Positions 1-10,602 of a DNA stretch of 64,000 nt are shown piece after piece. The stretch spans positions 1,426,001 through 1,490,000 of the forward strand of contig WUJK01000006.1 in the NCBI GenBank assembly GCA_011317545.1. Direction: 5' to 3'. This DNA comes from Coniella vitis (lineage: Eukaryota; Ascomycota; Sordariomycetes; Diaporthales; Schizoparmaceae). The notes under the pieces are model-generated. The model saw nothing but the letters and a program-made list of their open reading frames with translations. It made no database searches and was not told the DNA's origin. Position 1 is the stretch's first letter. Each line of letters opens with the position of its first letter. The translations under genes were made by a program, and so were the position numbers.

Positions 1-816
1 AGAATCCGTCTCCCTTTCCACCCGCTGGTCTGGTTCCTGCTGGCGCTCGCGTGCGCACACGAAATCTGGCTTGGGTCGGCCGTGTTTCTGCTTAATCGTG
101 GTGGCTGGTTGGTCATCTTGGCTGTCCCGCTGTGCTCTCCCAACAAGCCATACCACTGGGCGACCAGGTAGCTCTGGGTGCACCAACCGTTTTGTACCAT
201 AGCACATACTCGCCTCGCTCACCGATGCTGCTTCTGCGACGCCCAGACTCGACTCCTCGTGCCCTCGGATACCTCTACCTTCTGTTCTGACCAGACTGGC
301 CTGGCCTGACCTCACCTGACCTGACTTGCCTTCTGGCGTCTTCTGTAGGCCCACCTGCCTGCTGCATCCCTCGCACTCGCCAAATCCTTGTGGCAGCTTT
401 TGACATCTGCAGCCACCCTCTCGGCCTGGACGTTAGTTTCTTTCTGGCAAGGGAAAAAAACGGTTTGACCCCTCATTCTCGACAGACTGGCCAGTTATAT
501 GGCTGCCTTGGTACCGTCCAGCCGATACCATAGATCGTGTCGCACACATAGCAATCACTTGCCACGCTAGACGTCTGCTAGGGGAGAAAGTCCACTGAAG
601 CTCTCATCTCGTCCACCATCGCTCTCGAAACAACTTCAGCGCGTACGCTTGCGGCTTGTTCGCTTCTTGTGTTTTCCCATTCCCCTCTTCCCCTCCCCCA
701 AAAGAACCTACTCTCTACCTGTGTCTGTCTGTCTGTCATTCTACCCACCAAACTATCTTGGACTCTCGTCGTGTATTGTACACAACGCAAACTCGCTTGC
801 TCATACGACAAGCAAC
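1..816. other. Left-edge spacer, upstream of methyltransferase 1
   Basis: I see no coding region. The stretch is pyrimidine-rich towards the right (CTCTTCCCCTCCCCC and TGTCTGTCTGTC near 680-735), which is typical of a fungal 5' leader and fits transcription into the methyltransferase gene that starts at 817. Around 290-335 there is a short degenerate run of CCTGACCT words. Any gene lying to the left is outside the window. Confidence 0.5.
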
Positions 817-2644
817 ATGGATCACCACACAGCACCAACCATGTTTGGTGTAGGGCATATTGAGCCAGACATTTCGAGCGAGGGTTCGACGATTGAAGAT
901 GTATGTTGCTTCAGAAATCTGCTGCACCAGCCACCGCGCCGTTGGACCATTCTGTTCTTTGTCCTTGACTTGGCTGCAGCTAACCTTTTTTTTTTTTGGT
1001 GTGTATGTGCTAGGATCGGGACTTCCTCTTCTCCGATACGGACTCAGCCCTTGGATCGGCAAGTGAACCCTATCTACAAACGATCGAGTATGCTGCACGA
1101 TAGGTCTGACAACGGCATTGCGATAGGACATGTCCTTGTTCTCTTCAACTGCTTCTCTGAGATCATCAATTTTGAGAAGCATGGAGGAAAATGGTCGTCG
1201 ATATCATGGCTACAAAGAGGGCAAATACGTTCTACCCGTCGACGAAGTAAGTGCAGGTTTGCAGTCTAGCCCTCTGTCTGGGTACTATCTATCCTCTTGG
1301 GATTCTTGCTTCAGCTGACCTTTTTCAAGAGGGAACTCGACCGGCAAAGTATGTACTTTCCCCCTTCTACAATCTCAACCCGGCGTACTGATCCAAAGGG
1401 CAGTATTCCAGTATGACTTGTGTCTATTGACCTTTGACAACCATCTTTCGTTCGCGCCGTTCGGGCAACTGAATAGGGTGCTGGACGTTGGGTGTGGTGT
1501 TGGTGAGTTTTACTGTTGCACGTCTTGATGTGGCAGCTCTACTCTGACATGTGACTAGGCTACTGGGCTCTTGATTTCGGTAGGCAAATCATCTTGTCTT
1601 TGCCGCTCTAGCGAGTCTAGACTGTTACTGATCCGCTTCTACGACTTGCCTTGCAGCCGAGATGCATCCAGAAGCTCAGGTAAGTACTTGTCGCCCATCG
1701 TAAAGGTCTGAGCTGTTGATATTGACAAAGCATGGATGTAGATTATTGGTGTTGACCTGTCCCCAGTCCAACCCGCATAGTAAGATTGCGTCCTCTCTTT
1801 CCTACAAGATGCTTTGTTTCAAAATGCCCATGCGTTTGCAAGATAATGTGTGGAATGGACGCTAATCAATCAACAGTGTTGTGAGCAGCAAATCCATGGC
1901 GCCGGATCGTGTAAAGGACATTTTCCTAACAAAGCGAGCAGCCACCCAACGTGCAATTCGAGATTGACGATTTAGAAGAACCATGGAACTTCAGCTACCC
2001 ATTCGACTACATTCACGCCATGATGATGACGGGGGCGTTCAGAGACTGGCCTAACTTCTATCGACAAGCCTACGAGTATGTTATTGTTGATTAATTTTGT
2101 TTCCCTTCCCCCAACGGTGTCGAAATGAAGTGTCATTTATATGCCGAGGACGGGTAAATGGCATATACGGCAGATTGCTGATACCCTCCTGCACAGCGGC
2201 CTCACCTCCGGTGGTTGGGTTGAGATTCAAGACATTCAATTCCCCCTATTCTGCGACGACAATACGCTGCACCCGAATGGTGCCCTTCGAAAATGGAGCG
2301 ACTTGATGGTGGAAGCCGGCGATAAGTCTGGGTTCACACTGACAACATGCGAACGAGCAGGCGACATGATGCATGAGGCGGGCTTTGTCGACATTGTGCG
2401 TATACCTTACAAATGGCCCATCAATGAATGGCCACGCGAGCCCAAGTGGAAGGAAGTGGGGCGACGGACAGGTATCAACTTCCGAGACGGTATGGAGGGC
2501 ATGATGATGGCCTTGTTTACACGGTTCATGGGCTGGACCAAGGAGCAGGTTGAGGAATTTTCGCAGCAGGTGGACCGCGAATGGCAAGATACGAGAATCC
2601 ATGCCTACTTCAACCTGTGGGTTACATATGGAAGGAAAGCATGA
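817..2644 (+). CDS. LaeA/UMTA-type SAM-dependent methyltransferase 1
   Basis: This is a class I SAM-dependent methyltransferase of the fungal LaeA/UMTA family, spliced to about 343 residues. The phase-consistent exons I infer are 817-900, 1014-1087, 1162-1246, 1330-1348, 1404-1502, 1559-1579, 1657-1679, 1742-1779, 1935-2075 and 2197-2644. Visible family features are an acidic N-terminus, ENGRRYHGYKEGKY (about residue 60), the SAM-binding motif I VLDVGCGVG (113-121), IIGVDLSPVQP (motif II), PPNVQFEIDDLEEPW, and GGWVEIQDI (200-208). Members often influence secondary metabolism or development, but the substrate cannot be inferred here. The 1088-1161 intron has a weak GAG acceptor and is the least certain junction. 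Several exons are only 19-38 nt. It converges on a second family member at 4425-6580. Confidence 0.88.
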
Positions 2645-3484
2645 TTTCTTCAACATGGCATTTCTTGACTTTTGAGGGGCAAGAAAGACTTATAGCCTCG
2701 GGGGAAGCGGATTTGGATGTATGATAATCATGATAGTGATACCTATTTGCGCACTAATGTTGCAGAATTTGCAAGCAAAAAGAAAGCCAGCGGGCAAGCA
2801 AAGCGAATCACATTGTGAAGTTTGTTGTGTCGTGTTGCAATTTATAGTCTATATGTTGGAATATCGACAACACTGGTGATGATCGTACGTAAGCAGTGGC
2901 ATGACTAAGCCACTAGGGAATCTAGCTAGAAGAGAAGGGATGCACTTCGTACGAAGTGCTCTCCCTTCACTTAACTTATTATCATCAACAAGCAATTCAG
3001 AACCCATTGAACCCACACGTACGTACGTACAAGAGCCAATCCAACACTATACATGTTTCTCAAGGGTGTGCGTGCGGAGTTTCGCTGTCGCCAAGCCCGA
3101 CAATGGACAAATCATTCGCTCCAGCTACTATAATACATCTCTGTTCTTCTCACAAGGTACATGATGCATTTCGTATGTACTTACACATTGACTGCACCGA
3201 AACAATAGGGTCACATGTATGCATACGTGTCTAGTGCGCTTTGCTTATCCTGTTGGAGCTTAGGCAAGAACGATCACTTGCATGCGCATTGGAGTCTCGT
3301 GATTTGCTGCGCTAAGCAAAAAGTAGGTAGGTGCTTGCCGTGTTTCAACACAGTGACGGACGGACTTGGTGTGATACTGCGGATGAGTGTTGCCAGGTAT
3401 TGCAGATGAGAGGAACACGGTCTGAGGCGACGCAAGAAACAAAGAGAAGAGAGTATAGGTACCGGTATCAAAACAAAACAAACA

Positions 3485-3486
<2 letters not shown>

Positions 3487-3527
<41 letters not shown>
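3487..3527. repeat. (CAAT)10 microsatellite
   Basis: About ten uninterrupted copies of CAAT in the spacer between the two methyltransferase genes. Likely a neutral, length-variable simple repeat. Confidence 0.95.
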
Positions 3528-3528
<1 letters not shown>

Positions 3529-3819
3529 TCTGTTTTGATAAATATGTCCATATTGTGTGCCTCGTATGAGAGCGAATTTGAAGAGCACAGTGTGGTTCTG
3601 GATGAGCAGTTCAGGATGGACTGGATTATAGTGATCAATAGGTGTACATGTAATTGGAATCAAGCAAGTGATGTGGACGGAAATACTTGGGTCGTTCTCT
3701 GTTATTCCTATGTTCTGGCATGTGCTGTTGCGTAAGGTCAAAATCGAATGCAGGCAGGACGCGTGGAATAATTAGCCCAGATGGTCTTTGCTCCCTAGTG
3801 CCTTGATCGATACTTGTCA

Positions 3820-3820
<1 letters not shown>

Positions 3821-3851
<31 letters not shown>

Positions 3852-3885
3852 GCTGCTGCTGCTGTTGTTATCGTCGTCGTCGTCG
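3821..3885. repeat. Compound GTT/GCT/CGT trinucleotide repeat
   Basis: Successive runs of GTT, then GCT, then CGT triplets, with one GTTA interruption. It lies in non-coding sequence. Confidence 0.85.
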
Positions 3886-4424
3886 TGGTAGGTTAACCGT
3901 CCATCGCTATTCTGCAAAATTTGTATGTAGGCTTATGATTGTGCTTGTGCTTGTGCTTGTGATTGTTGTGCAGAAAATATCATACTATTTCCCTCTCCTA
4001 TATTGATTGGTATATGCCACTGCTACCGTGTCTCAACGAGTATGCTGATCCTATACTCGTCGTTCGCCTTATATTCCTCCCAACCTCGTTTTCTGCTTCC
4101 CTCCTTCATCCTTGCTCTTACTCTTACTCGATTACCAGTCTCGAACCCAAAAGCTGAGGATTGTAAAAGGGATGGAAGTTGCATATAATATCAAATACTT
4201 TGTCCGCAATTGGCCTGTCATTCTCGTGACGAGAGAAAGACCAAGTCCGCGTGAGAAAGAAAGAAGGGAAAAAAAAATGAAAAAAGAATTTGAACAGAAA
4301 AGCAAAAGAAAGGGGAAAGAAAGGGGGGGATGAAAAGCTCGTGATATCCATTTTCACCCATCCATCCATCCATCCATCCATTCATTTATTCACTCACCCA
4401 TGCCTTCCCTTCCTCCTCCTCACC

Positions 4425-5219
4425 TCACTTTTCCTCGCCAACCCTGTTCCCCCTTCCTTCGACCCCATCATCATCAGCAGCAGCAGCAGGCGGCTTCTGC
4501 CCAAACACAATCGAGTACGGCGCGTACATGTGCACCGCGCGATCAAACAGCTGCGCGCGGAACTGCTCGTGCAGCTGCGTAAACTCGTCGGCCGAGACGG
4601 CGCCCGTGTGCTGCACCATGACCTCAAAGGCGTCGCGGATGCCCAGGAAGGTCTCGCGGATGCAGACCCCGGCGTTGCGCAGGCGGCGCTTCTTGGGCCA
4701 GTCGCCGATGGGCACCATGATGACTTGTTCCGTCACGTTTGTGAAGCCGGCTTGCTGTCTTTTTTTTGTTAGTATTTGGTTCGTTGGTTGGTTTGGGAGG
4801 GGGGAAGGGTTCATTGGAGGTATTCGGGATTGAAGAGGTCAAAGAAGGAAAGACATTGATAGTAGTATTTTGGGGCAGAGCATGAGCACCAAAAAGAAAA
4901 GTCGGTAGCAGCAGCAGCAGTAGTAACAAAGTCACTTACAATATAGATTTAAGCTTGCTAGCAAGACGAGGATCAGAATGCGGACAAATGGCCGACATGG
5001 TCTTTTCCAGGAGCGTTTCCCAGCGGAGAGCCACATCGGTGTAGGGCGGGTAATCTGGGCCTGGGTCGACATATTTGGTGCCGGTGCCTTGCTGGAATTC
5101 GATCCAACCGCCGGGTTTGAGAGTCCTATTCGGAGTTTTTGGTTGCGAATGTAAGCATTCATCTCATCTCTTTCCGTTTTCTTTTTCTTCCTTCCCCTCA
5201 AAAGATCCCAGCGATGCGG

Positions 5220-5290
<71 letters not shown>

Positions 5291-6580
5291 TTCGAAAATG
5301 GCTCTTTCTCATCCTCTCGGCCTGGCAAAGGCGCAAGCAAAGTACGTGCTCCGGGCTCCGAAAAGAAAAAAAAGAGAATTGGAACACAATCGATAGACAT
5401 GAAAAGAGAAGGGCCTACCTCTTTGCATTCTCAACCACCCTCACAGGATCCACCATCGTCCAGCACATTTCGCGCATAAAGATGAGGTCGGCGTGTTGTA
5501 TAGACGGGTTGTGCCACGCAGGCTGCGTAGATCCATCGCTCGACGAGGCTTCAATGTCTGCTTGGAAGTAGCTCAGGTTGTCGGGCACAAACTGGTGCTC
5601 TCGAGGTGTCATGTCGATGCCTATTACTTCGGCGTCTGGCTGGCGCAGGGCAACTGTTCATTGGGGCAGGGGGGCGCCAAACGGCGGCGCGTTCGTGTGG
5701 TCAGCTAGATAGTCCCAGAGATACGGCCACTGCGTTGTGCTTTGCTAGTACTACGACTGCCGTTACTGAGTACAGACAGCATGATGGGGCTCCGGGGTGG
5801 ACTGGTCTGGTCTGGTCTGGTCATGGGGATCGCATGGCGTGTGGGAAAAGGGGCAAATGCCTACTTTCTTCAGCAAGATAGCCGAACCCGCATCCAACAT
5901 CCTGTACGGTTTTTTGAAAAAAATAAACACAGCGACGGATCAGTACGGTGGTTGCACTCGGCTAGTAGCAGAGACAGGAGGTCGTCGATCGTGGACATGA
6001 GGGGACAGTCAAGATGATCGTGGGCAGACGGGGCTGAATGGGGACCATGCTGGCGAGAGGAATCACGGAAGACAAAGCAAAACGCACTATTATTCTTTGT
6101 GGATCCCTCATAGGCGCGAGATAGAGCTGCTCATTCAGAAACTCCTTGAAGGCCAAGTGCAAGAAGTATTCTCTCTGTGCCTCCTTGTCATCGATGGGCA
6201 TCGCACTATAGCGTGCGAAAAGTGAGCAAATGGACAAACATCCGTGGAGATGAATGGGCTGGTAGCGCTCATGGTCGACCAAATCTTGCGAGAAAAGCAT
6301 GGCGACTTACTAGCTGTTCTTGAAGGTTTGGAACCGTCTGCAGTCGAGAACGGAAACGACCACCAGGCGCGGTCAGCAGTTGTATATTGCGCTCCCTCTT
6401 CACCATGCATACTGTAGCCATTTCCAAAGGCGAGTCCAACAAAGACACTGCGTACCTGCCAATCATGTACTTGACGGGAAATTCTTTGCCGTCGGCTGTG
6501 ATGTAGGATGGCGCGCCTCCGTCGAACAAGGACGCGCTTGAGGCATTGCTGTTGACGGCCTCTGCGGAACTGTTGTCCAT
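4425..6580 (-). CDS. LaeA/UMTA-type SAM-dependent methyltransferase 2
   Basis: This is a second class I methyltransferase of the LaeA/UMTA type, about 338 residues. The exons, all in phase on the minus strand, are 6580-6456, 6205-6088, 5901-5865, 5635-5419, 5125-4940 and 4758-4425. The spliced protein shows RIIDVGCGFG (SAM motif I, residues 79-88), AEVIGIDMTPREH (motif II), ADLIFMREM, KPGGWIEFQQGTG (169-181) and a C-terminal QQAGFTNVTEQ block common to the family. The N-terminus lacks the ENGRRYH signature seen in its neighbour, so the two are paralogues from different subgroups rather than a recent duplication. The 293-nt intron 5126-5418 holds a pure (CAG)20 tract. The C-terminal tail (AAAADDDG) is low complexity. 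Substrate unknown. Confidence 0.88.
5228..5287. repeat. (CAG)20 trinucleotide tract inside an intron
   Basis: Sixty bases of uninterrupted CAG on the plus strand, so CTG in the transcript. It falls within the 5126-5418 intron of the second methyltransferase. It is translated in some frames as poly-Gln, poly-Ser or poly-Ala, but none of these is the gene's frame. Confidence 0.97.
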
Positions 6581-7285
6581 GCTGCTTGGCCGTTGAGCGG
6601 TTTCTGCAGCACAAAAGAAGATGACGACGACACGACCATGTAACCGAAAAGAGCGAACAGGCTGCTGGACCCGTTCCTAGCGGGGTGCGATGACCAAAAA
6701 AGTCTGCTCGCTTGTTGTGCAGTAGAAAGCAAAGCGTGCGATGCTGCGATTTCTCTTGTATTGTTCTGGTGGTGACGAAGAAACCCTTGACCACTGGCAG
6801 AGATGTTGGTAAGAGCCACAACGGCGATGATGGTAAACGCAGCCAGGCGGTGTTGGAGCGATGTGCGTTTCCTTTCCCCGAAAGGGCCAGCCTATAGTGC
6901 GCGCGTGGTAGAGAGAGCGTGTGTGCTGGCGGCGGCTTGTTCTTCTTCTTCTTCTTCTTCTTCTTCCGCTTCTTCTTCTGCTTCTTCTGCTGCGCACTTA
7001 TGTCGTCCCGGGGGAATGGATCGGTGGCCTAGGGCCCCCCCCAAAGGAGATTGGTGAGGATCGGGGTTGCTTCAAGGCTTGTCTCGAGACGCCGGGCCGG
7101 ACCCAGGGTTACCAGAATCCCGGTACTCGATCTACGGTGCAGGCAGGCAGGCAGATGGATCATTACACAAGCATAAGCAAGTCCATACATCCAGGGCGCT
7201 ATGGCGCTATGGTACCATGTATGGCTTGAACCAGGGGAAATAAGTAGTGCAGGATGAGCCGAGCAAAGCAGAGCAAAACCAAGCA

Positions 7286-7286
<1 letters not shown>

Positions 7287-7323
<37 letters not shown>
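7287..7323. repeat. (AAGC)n microsatellite
   Basis: Nine or so tandem AAGC units in non-coding sequence between divergent genes. Confidence 0.9.
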
Positions 7324-7650
7324 TAACTTATCCTCTGTACATAGTGCTGGGTCCCTTGGTGCATCAGGTCGCCCTCCCCGCGGCAAGGCAAAACCAACAC
7401 ACGGCGATAACAATCAAAAGGAGAGGCCAGACATGATCAAACGTGTCGGCTAGCAAAGTGCTGGGAAAAGAAAAGAGGTGGCCAGTGGCAGGGGTAAGCC
7501 GGAAAAGGATAAGCTGCGGTCGCGGGCAGTGACCTTCTGTCAGCTCTCGGGCCCGATGAGAAGCAATGGTGATTCAGCAGTGCAACAAGCAGGGCGTCTT
7601 GAGCATTTTGTGAGCAGTCACACTTGTCCCGAGCCCCGTCAGCCAAGAGG

Positions 7651-7682
<32 letters not shown>

Positions 7683-7685
7683 CAG
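7651..7685. repeat. (GA)n tract
   Basis: GA dinucleotide run followed by interrupted GACAGA units, in non-coding sequence. Confidence 0.85.
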
Positions 7686-8244
7686 AGAGTTCATTGTTGT
7701 ACATTGTTTTCGACGAGACAAGCGCAGCGCAGCAATCCATTAGCCAGACCACCTTCGCGCTGGCGCCTGACGCTTGCGCTTCTCTCTTCCTGCTGTTCGT
7801 CAACAAGGTCACACCAGACATTTGCGGCGTGGTTGACAATGGAGTCCCTCTTCTCATTGTCATCGTTAGGACCATTCCGCCTCTGGTGGTCTACGTAGCG
7901 CCGAGGCGTACTACCACGTCCTTTTGTGTTGGCTTCAGCAAACCGAATAAAGACTCTCGCCCGCTGAAGAGGTGTATTCCGCTCTGTACGCTCTGTTGGC
8001 AGGTCGTCCTGGTCGTGTAAAGAGACTCGTGCTGTACTATGAAGCCGCACAGATGCATTGCTCTTGTTCCCAATATCCCCTTCCGTCCTGTCCAGGTGCC
8101 TCCCAAAGAAACCTTTTCCTCTTGACCAACACCGTCCATTGCTGGCCATCAGAGGCTCCTCGTCCAAGGCGTTTTGGGTCAGGAGACTACCGCCCGCCTG
8201 GCTTATGGTGACAGTAGATGGGATGTTGCATCTTCGCCCGTCTT

Positions 8245-8245
<1 letters not shown>

Positions 8246-8275
<30 letters not shown>
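8246..8275. repeat. (CAG)10 tract just upstream of the rhodopsin-fold gene
   Basis: Ten CAG units ending 16 bases before the chosen start codon. If translation began at the in-frame ATG at about 8205 the tract would encode poly-Ser. I place it in the leader instead, because the family has no such segment. Confidence 0.9.
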
Positions 8276-8277
<2 letters not shown>

Positions 8278-8291
8278 CCGACATTTTGACT

Positions 8292-9696
8292 ATGCCAGCT
8301 TTCATCATCCTCAACTGGACTCTGACGGCTGTGTTGAGCGTATTTGTAGCATTGCGAATCTATACTCGCATGCGATATGTCTCACAATATGGCTTGGACG
8401 ACTTGTTTTTTCTGCGGTGCTTTTGTGAGTCGCACCCGAACGCTGCCATCCTGTAAACTCACTGTACTTGAAATCGTCTCTGATGGCAGCCCCCAGATCT
8501 TCTATCTAGCAGTTGCAATTGCCCAGCAAATTGCATTGTACGCGTTCCCTGCTCAGCCAAATGTCTCGACTGGAACCACGGCTGACCAGAGTCCACAGCG
8601 CATATGGCTTACGCCAGGATGGCTCGGGCGTGAGCCATAATAGCAAAGTCGTGTCGAATATCCTGTTCATGGTAGGAGGTACCGCACAAGCAACGGCAGC
8701 GGCTTTGTCCAAAGCCTCTGCCGGCTGCCTCCTGCTGCGCCTCGTCTTTCAACGATGGCAGAGGATGTTGATCATGGCGACATCGGCTGTCTTTACTGTT
8801 CTTTGCGTAGGTAGGTTGCTGTGCTGCTGGTCTTGGACATCTTGGAGCATCGCCAGCCACAAGCACACCCTGCTGATCAGTACCGACACCGGGTCTTAGT
8901 CGGAATCATCATTGAATGGACTTCGTGCAAGCCGTTCCCGGCCAGTTGGGACTACCGTATAAAGGGCACATGCAGCGACGAGACAGCCATCCCAATAGTA
9001 TACTGCGGTGAGTGTCACGAGATGATATTGTCCGAGGCGATGCAGCGGCAGCGGCAGTGGCACAGCTAACAACGATCCTGGTCCAAGTATCGACTGTCTT
9101 TGTAGACTTGCTGTTCGCTGCCATGCCTTGGGGGCTCGTGTGGAATAATTCTAGGCCGACCTTCGAGAAGCTGCTCATTGCAGGCCCTTTGAGCCTCGGG
9201 ATCGTGTAAGTGTAAAGCATTCCCACTCTTCATGGCTGCAGTGCTGACGGTAAGCTGCGCGTAAAGGGCAGCGGGCACAGGTGTGGGAAGGCTGGTGGTC
9301 ACATACAAATCGAGTCTGCACGACGTAACTATCCAATCATCCATGTGGTCCATGGGCGAGATATTCAGTACACTCGTGGGCGTAGGAGTTCCCTCCACTC
9401 TGCCCGTCTGGCGGGCAGTGTACCGCAAATGCCGGCGCCAGCGGCGTGTAGAATTCAACACGAGCCCCCACCGCGTCCTCGGCCAGTACACTATCGGTGG
9501 CTCTGCCGTGTTGGGCGCCACCGCGAACCACAGCCAGCCTGGTTCAACAGGTCACAGTAGCATAAAGAGGCTCAAGCCCTGTGTGCTCAAGCTTGCGTGT
9601 CCGTCGGCTCCATCGGCCGGCCGCGCTGAGGCAGAAGCAGTCGCGAAGAGCACACCGAATCCTGTGCATGCAAAGGGATCATCACCACATGGTTGA
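8292..9696 (+). CDS. Rhodopsin-fold (PTH11-like) integral membrane protein
   Basis: This is a fungal seven-transmembrane protein of the 'rhodopsin domain' family, about 352 residues. Phase-consistent exons are 8292-8424, 8510-8537, 8599-8810, 8900-9007, 9058-9205 and 9267-9696. The acceptor for exon 3 could also be nine bases earlier. Helices in order: NWTLTAVLSVFVALRIYTR (TM1, conserved family opening), a DDLFF-led TM2 ending AYGL, TM3 ending in the conserved ALSKAS motif, TM4 through IIIEWTSCKPFPASWD, TM5 VSTVFVDLLFAAMPW, TM6 LLIAGPLSLGIV, and TM7 beginning MWSMGEIF. A polar tail of about 70 residues follows. Family members act at the plasma membrane or in endomembranes, but their ligands are largely unknown. 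The start is uncertain, since the N-terminus before TM1 is short for the family. Confidence 0.82.
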
Positions 9697-10602
9697 CACA
9701 CACCATATTGCGACACTGAATGTGCAGACAGTGGTATAGATAAGCTTTTGCAGCTCAATAGGCCTGTTGCATGAACCTCTATTGTTGTTCGATCTCGATG
9801 TCGTGATGTATTCACTATAGTACGTGGCTGGCGGTGGTTGTCGTTGCAGTTGTTGGTTGCAGTAGTGGGTTGGAGGTTGATGGGCAGTCGGAGCTGAAAC
9901 CAACCAAAACACCCACTGCTGTAGCGGACGACAGACGCTGTCTAGTGGGTCCACCTGCGGCTCCCGCTATTGGTACACTGGTACAGCGGGGGGGGGGGGG
10001 GGGAGGGAGCACTGTGACGTCTCTGAGCGCCGCCCCTGTAAGACTATTATGTAGCGCTAACACTTGAGCGCGGCGCGTCTTTTGCAGAACTGTCAACCGC
10101 GTCTTGGGGCGGTTTCCTATCTGGGGCGCCATAAACAACTTCCTGATCCTTGACCTGCCAAAACCATTTCGCGCCAGCCAAGAGCCAACAGCCGCCAGCC
10201 TTCACCTTCACCTTCTCATATACCCAGATTTACGCCCACGGTTTTCTCGGACCACTGTCAAATCAAGTGCCGCCCACATCAGCCGGGAATCCTCGGACTT
10301 GACTAAATGCATTGATTTTTACCGCATTGCTACCAAGTGCTTGGTTTCGCGGACGCGTCACGATTAAATCCAGCATCGGCCCACATGCTCTCGAGCCGCC
10401 GACAACTCCCACGCCGCCCATTGACCTCGACGGCATCCACCGATTCCTAGACCTAGACTGCGGGTGAGGAGACACAGCAGCAAGACAAAAGGCAGCAGAA
10501 CTGTTGCGTTTCTGCTGTCCAAGGACTAGTCACTTCTGCTGCCCGGTACATGCATTGGCCATGCGAATCGTCCAACGCGACCAGTCACTTGAATAATCAG
10601 CC
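9697..10602. other. Spacer upstream of CDC45
   Basis: No gene seen. It holds the 3' flank of the rhodopsin-fold gene and the CDC45 promoter. The one obvious feature is a 16-base G run at 9988-10003. Confidence 0.55.
9988..10007. repeat. Poly-G run
   Basis: Sixteen consecutive G, one A, then GGG. The run could form G-quadruplex structure and is prone to length error in sequencing. Confidence 0.9.

Larger units (their letters stand above)
2645..4424. other. Spacer between convergent methyltransferases
   Basis: Both flanking genes end here, so this is 3' flank for each. I see no credible gene. The stretch carries several simple repeats: a CAAT tetranucleotide run (3487-3527), a GTT/GCT/CGT trinucleotide block (about 3821-3885), a short GTGCTT hexamer run (about 3938-3958) and an ATCC run (about 4359-4381). 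Confidence 0.6.
6581..8291. other. Divergent spacer, methyltransferase 2 / rhodopsin-fold gene
   Basis: This is a promoter-bearing spacer for genes transcribed away from each other. I see no supported gene. It holds TTC-rich (about 6940-6990), AAGC (about 7287-7323), GA (about 7651-7675) and CAG (8246-8275) simple repeats. The open frames here are low-complexity products of these repeats. Confidence 0.55.

Noticed and set aside
5075..5479. Poly-Gln protein read through the CAG tract
   Set aside because: This frame runs through an intron and exons of the minus-strand methyltransferase. The poly-Gln is a shadow of the microsatellite.
817..9696. Secondary-metabolite cluster
   Set aside because: Only methyltransferases and a membrane protein are present. 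No backbone synthase, transporter or cluster regulator is visible in the window.
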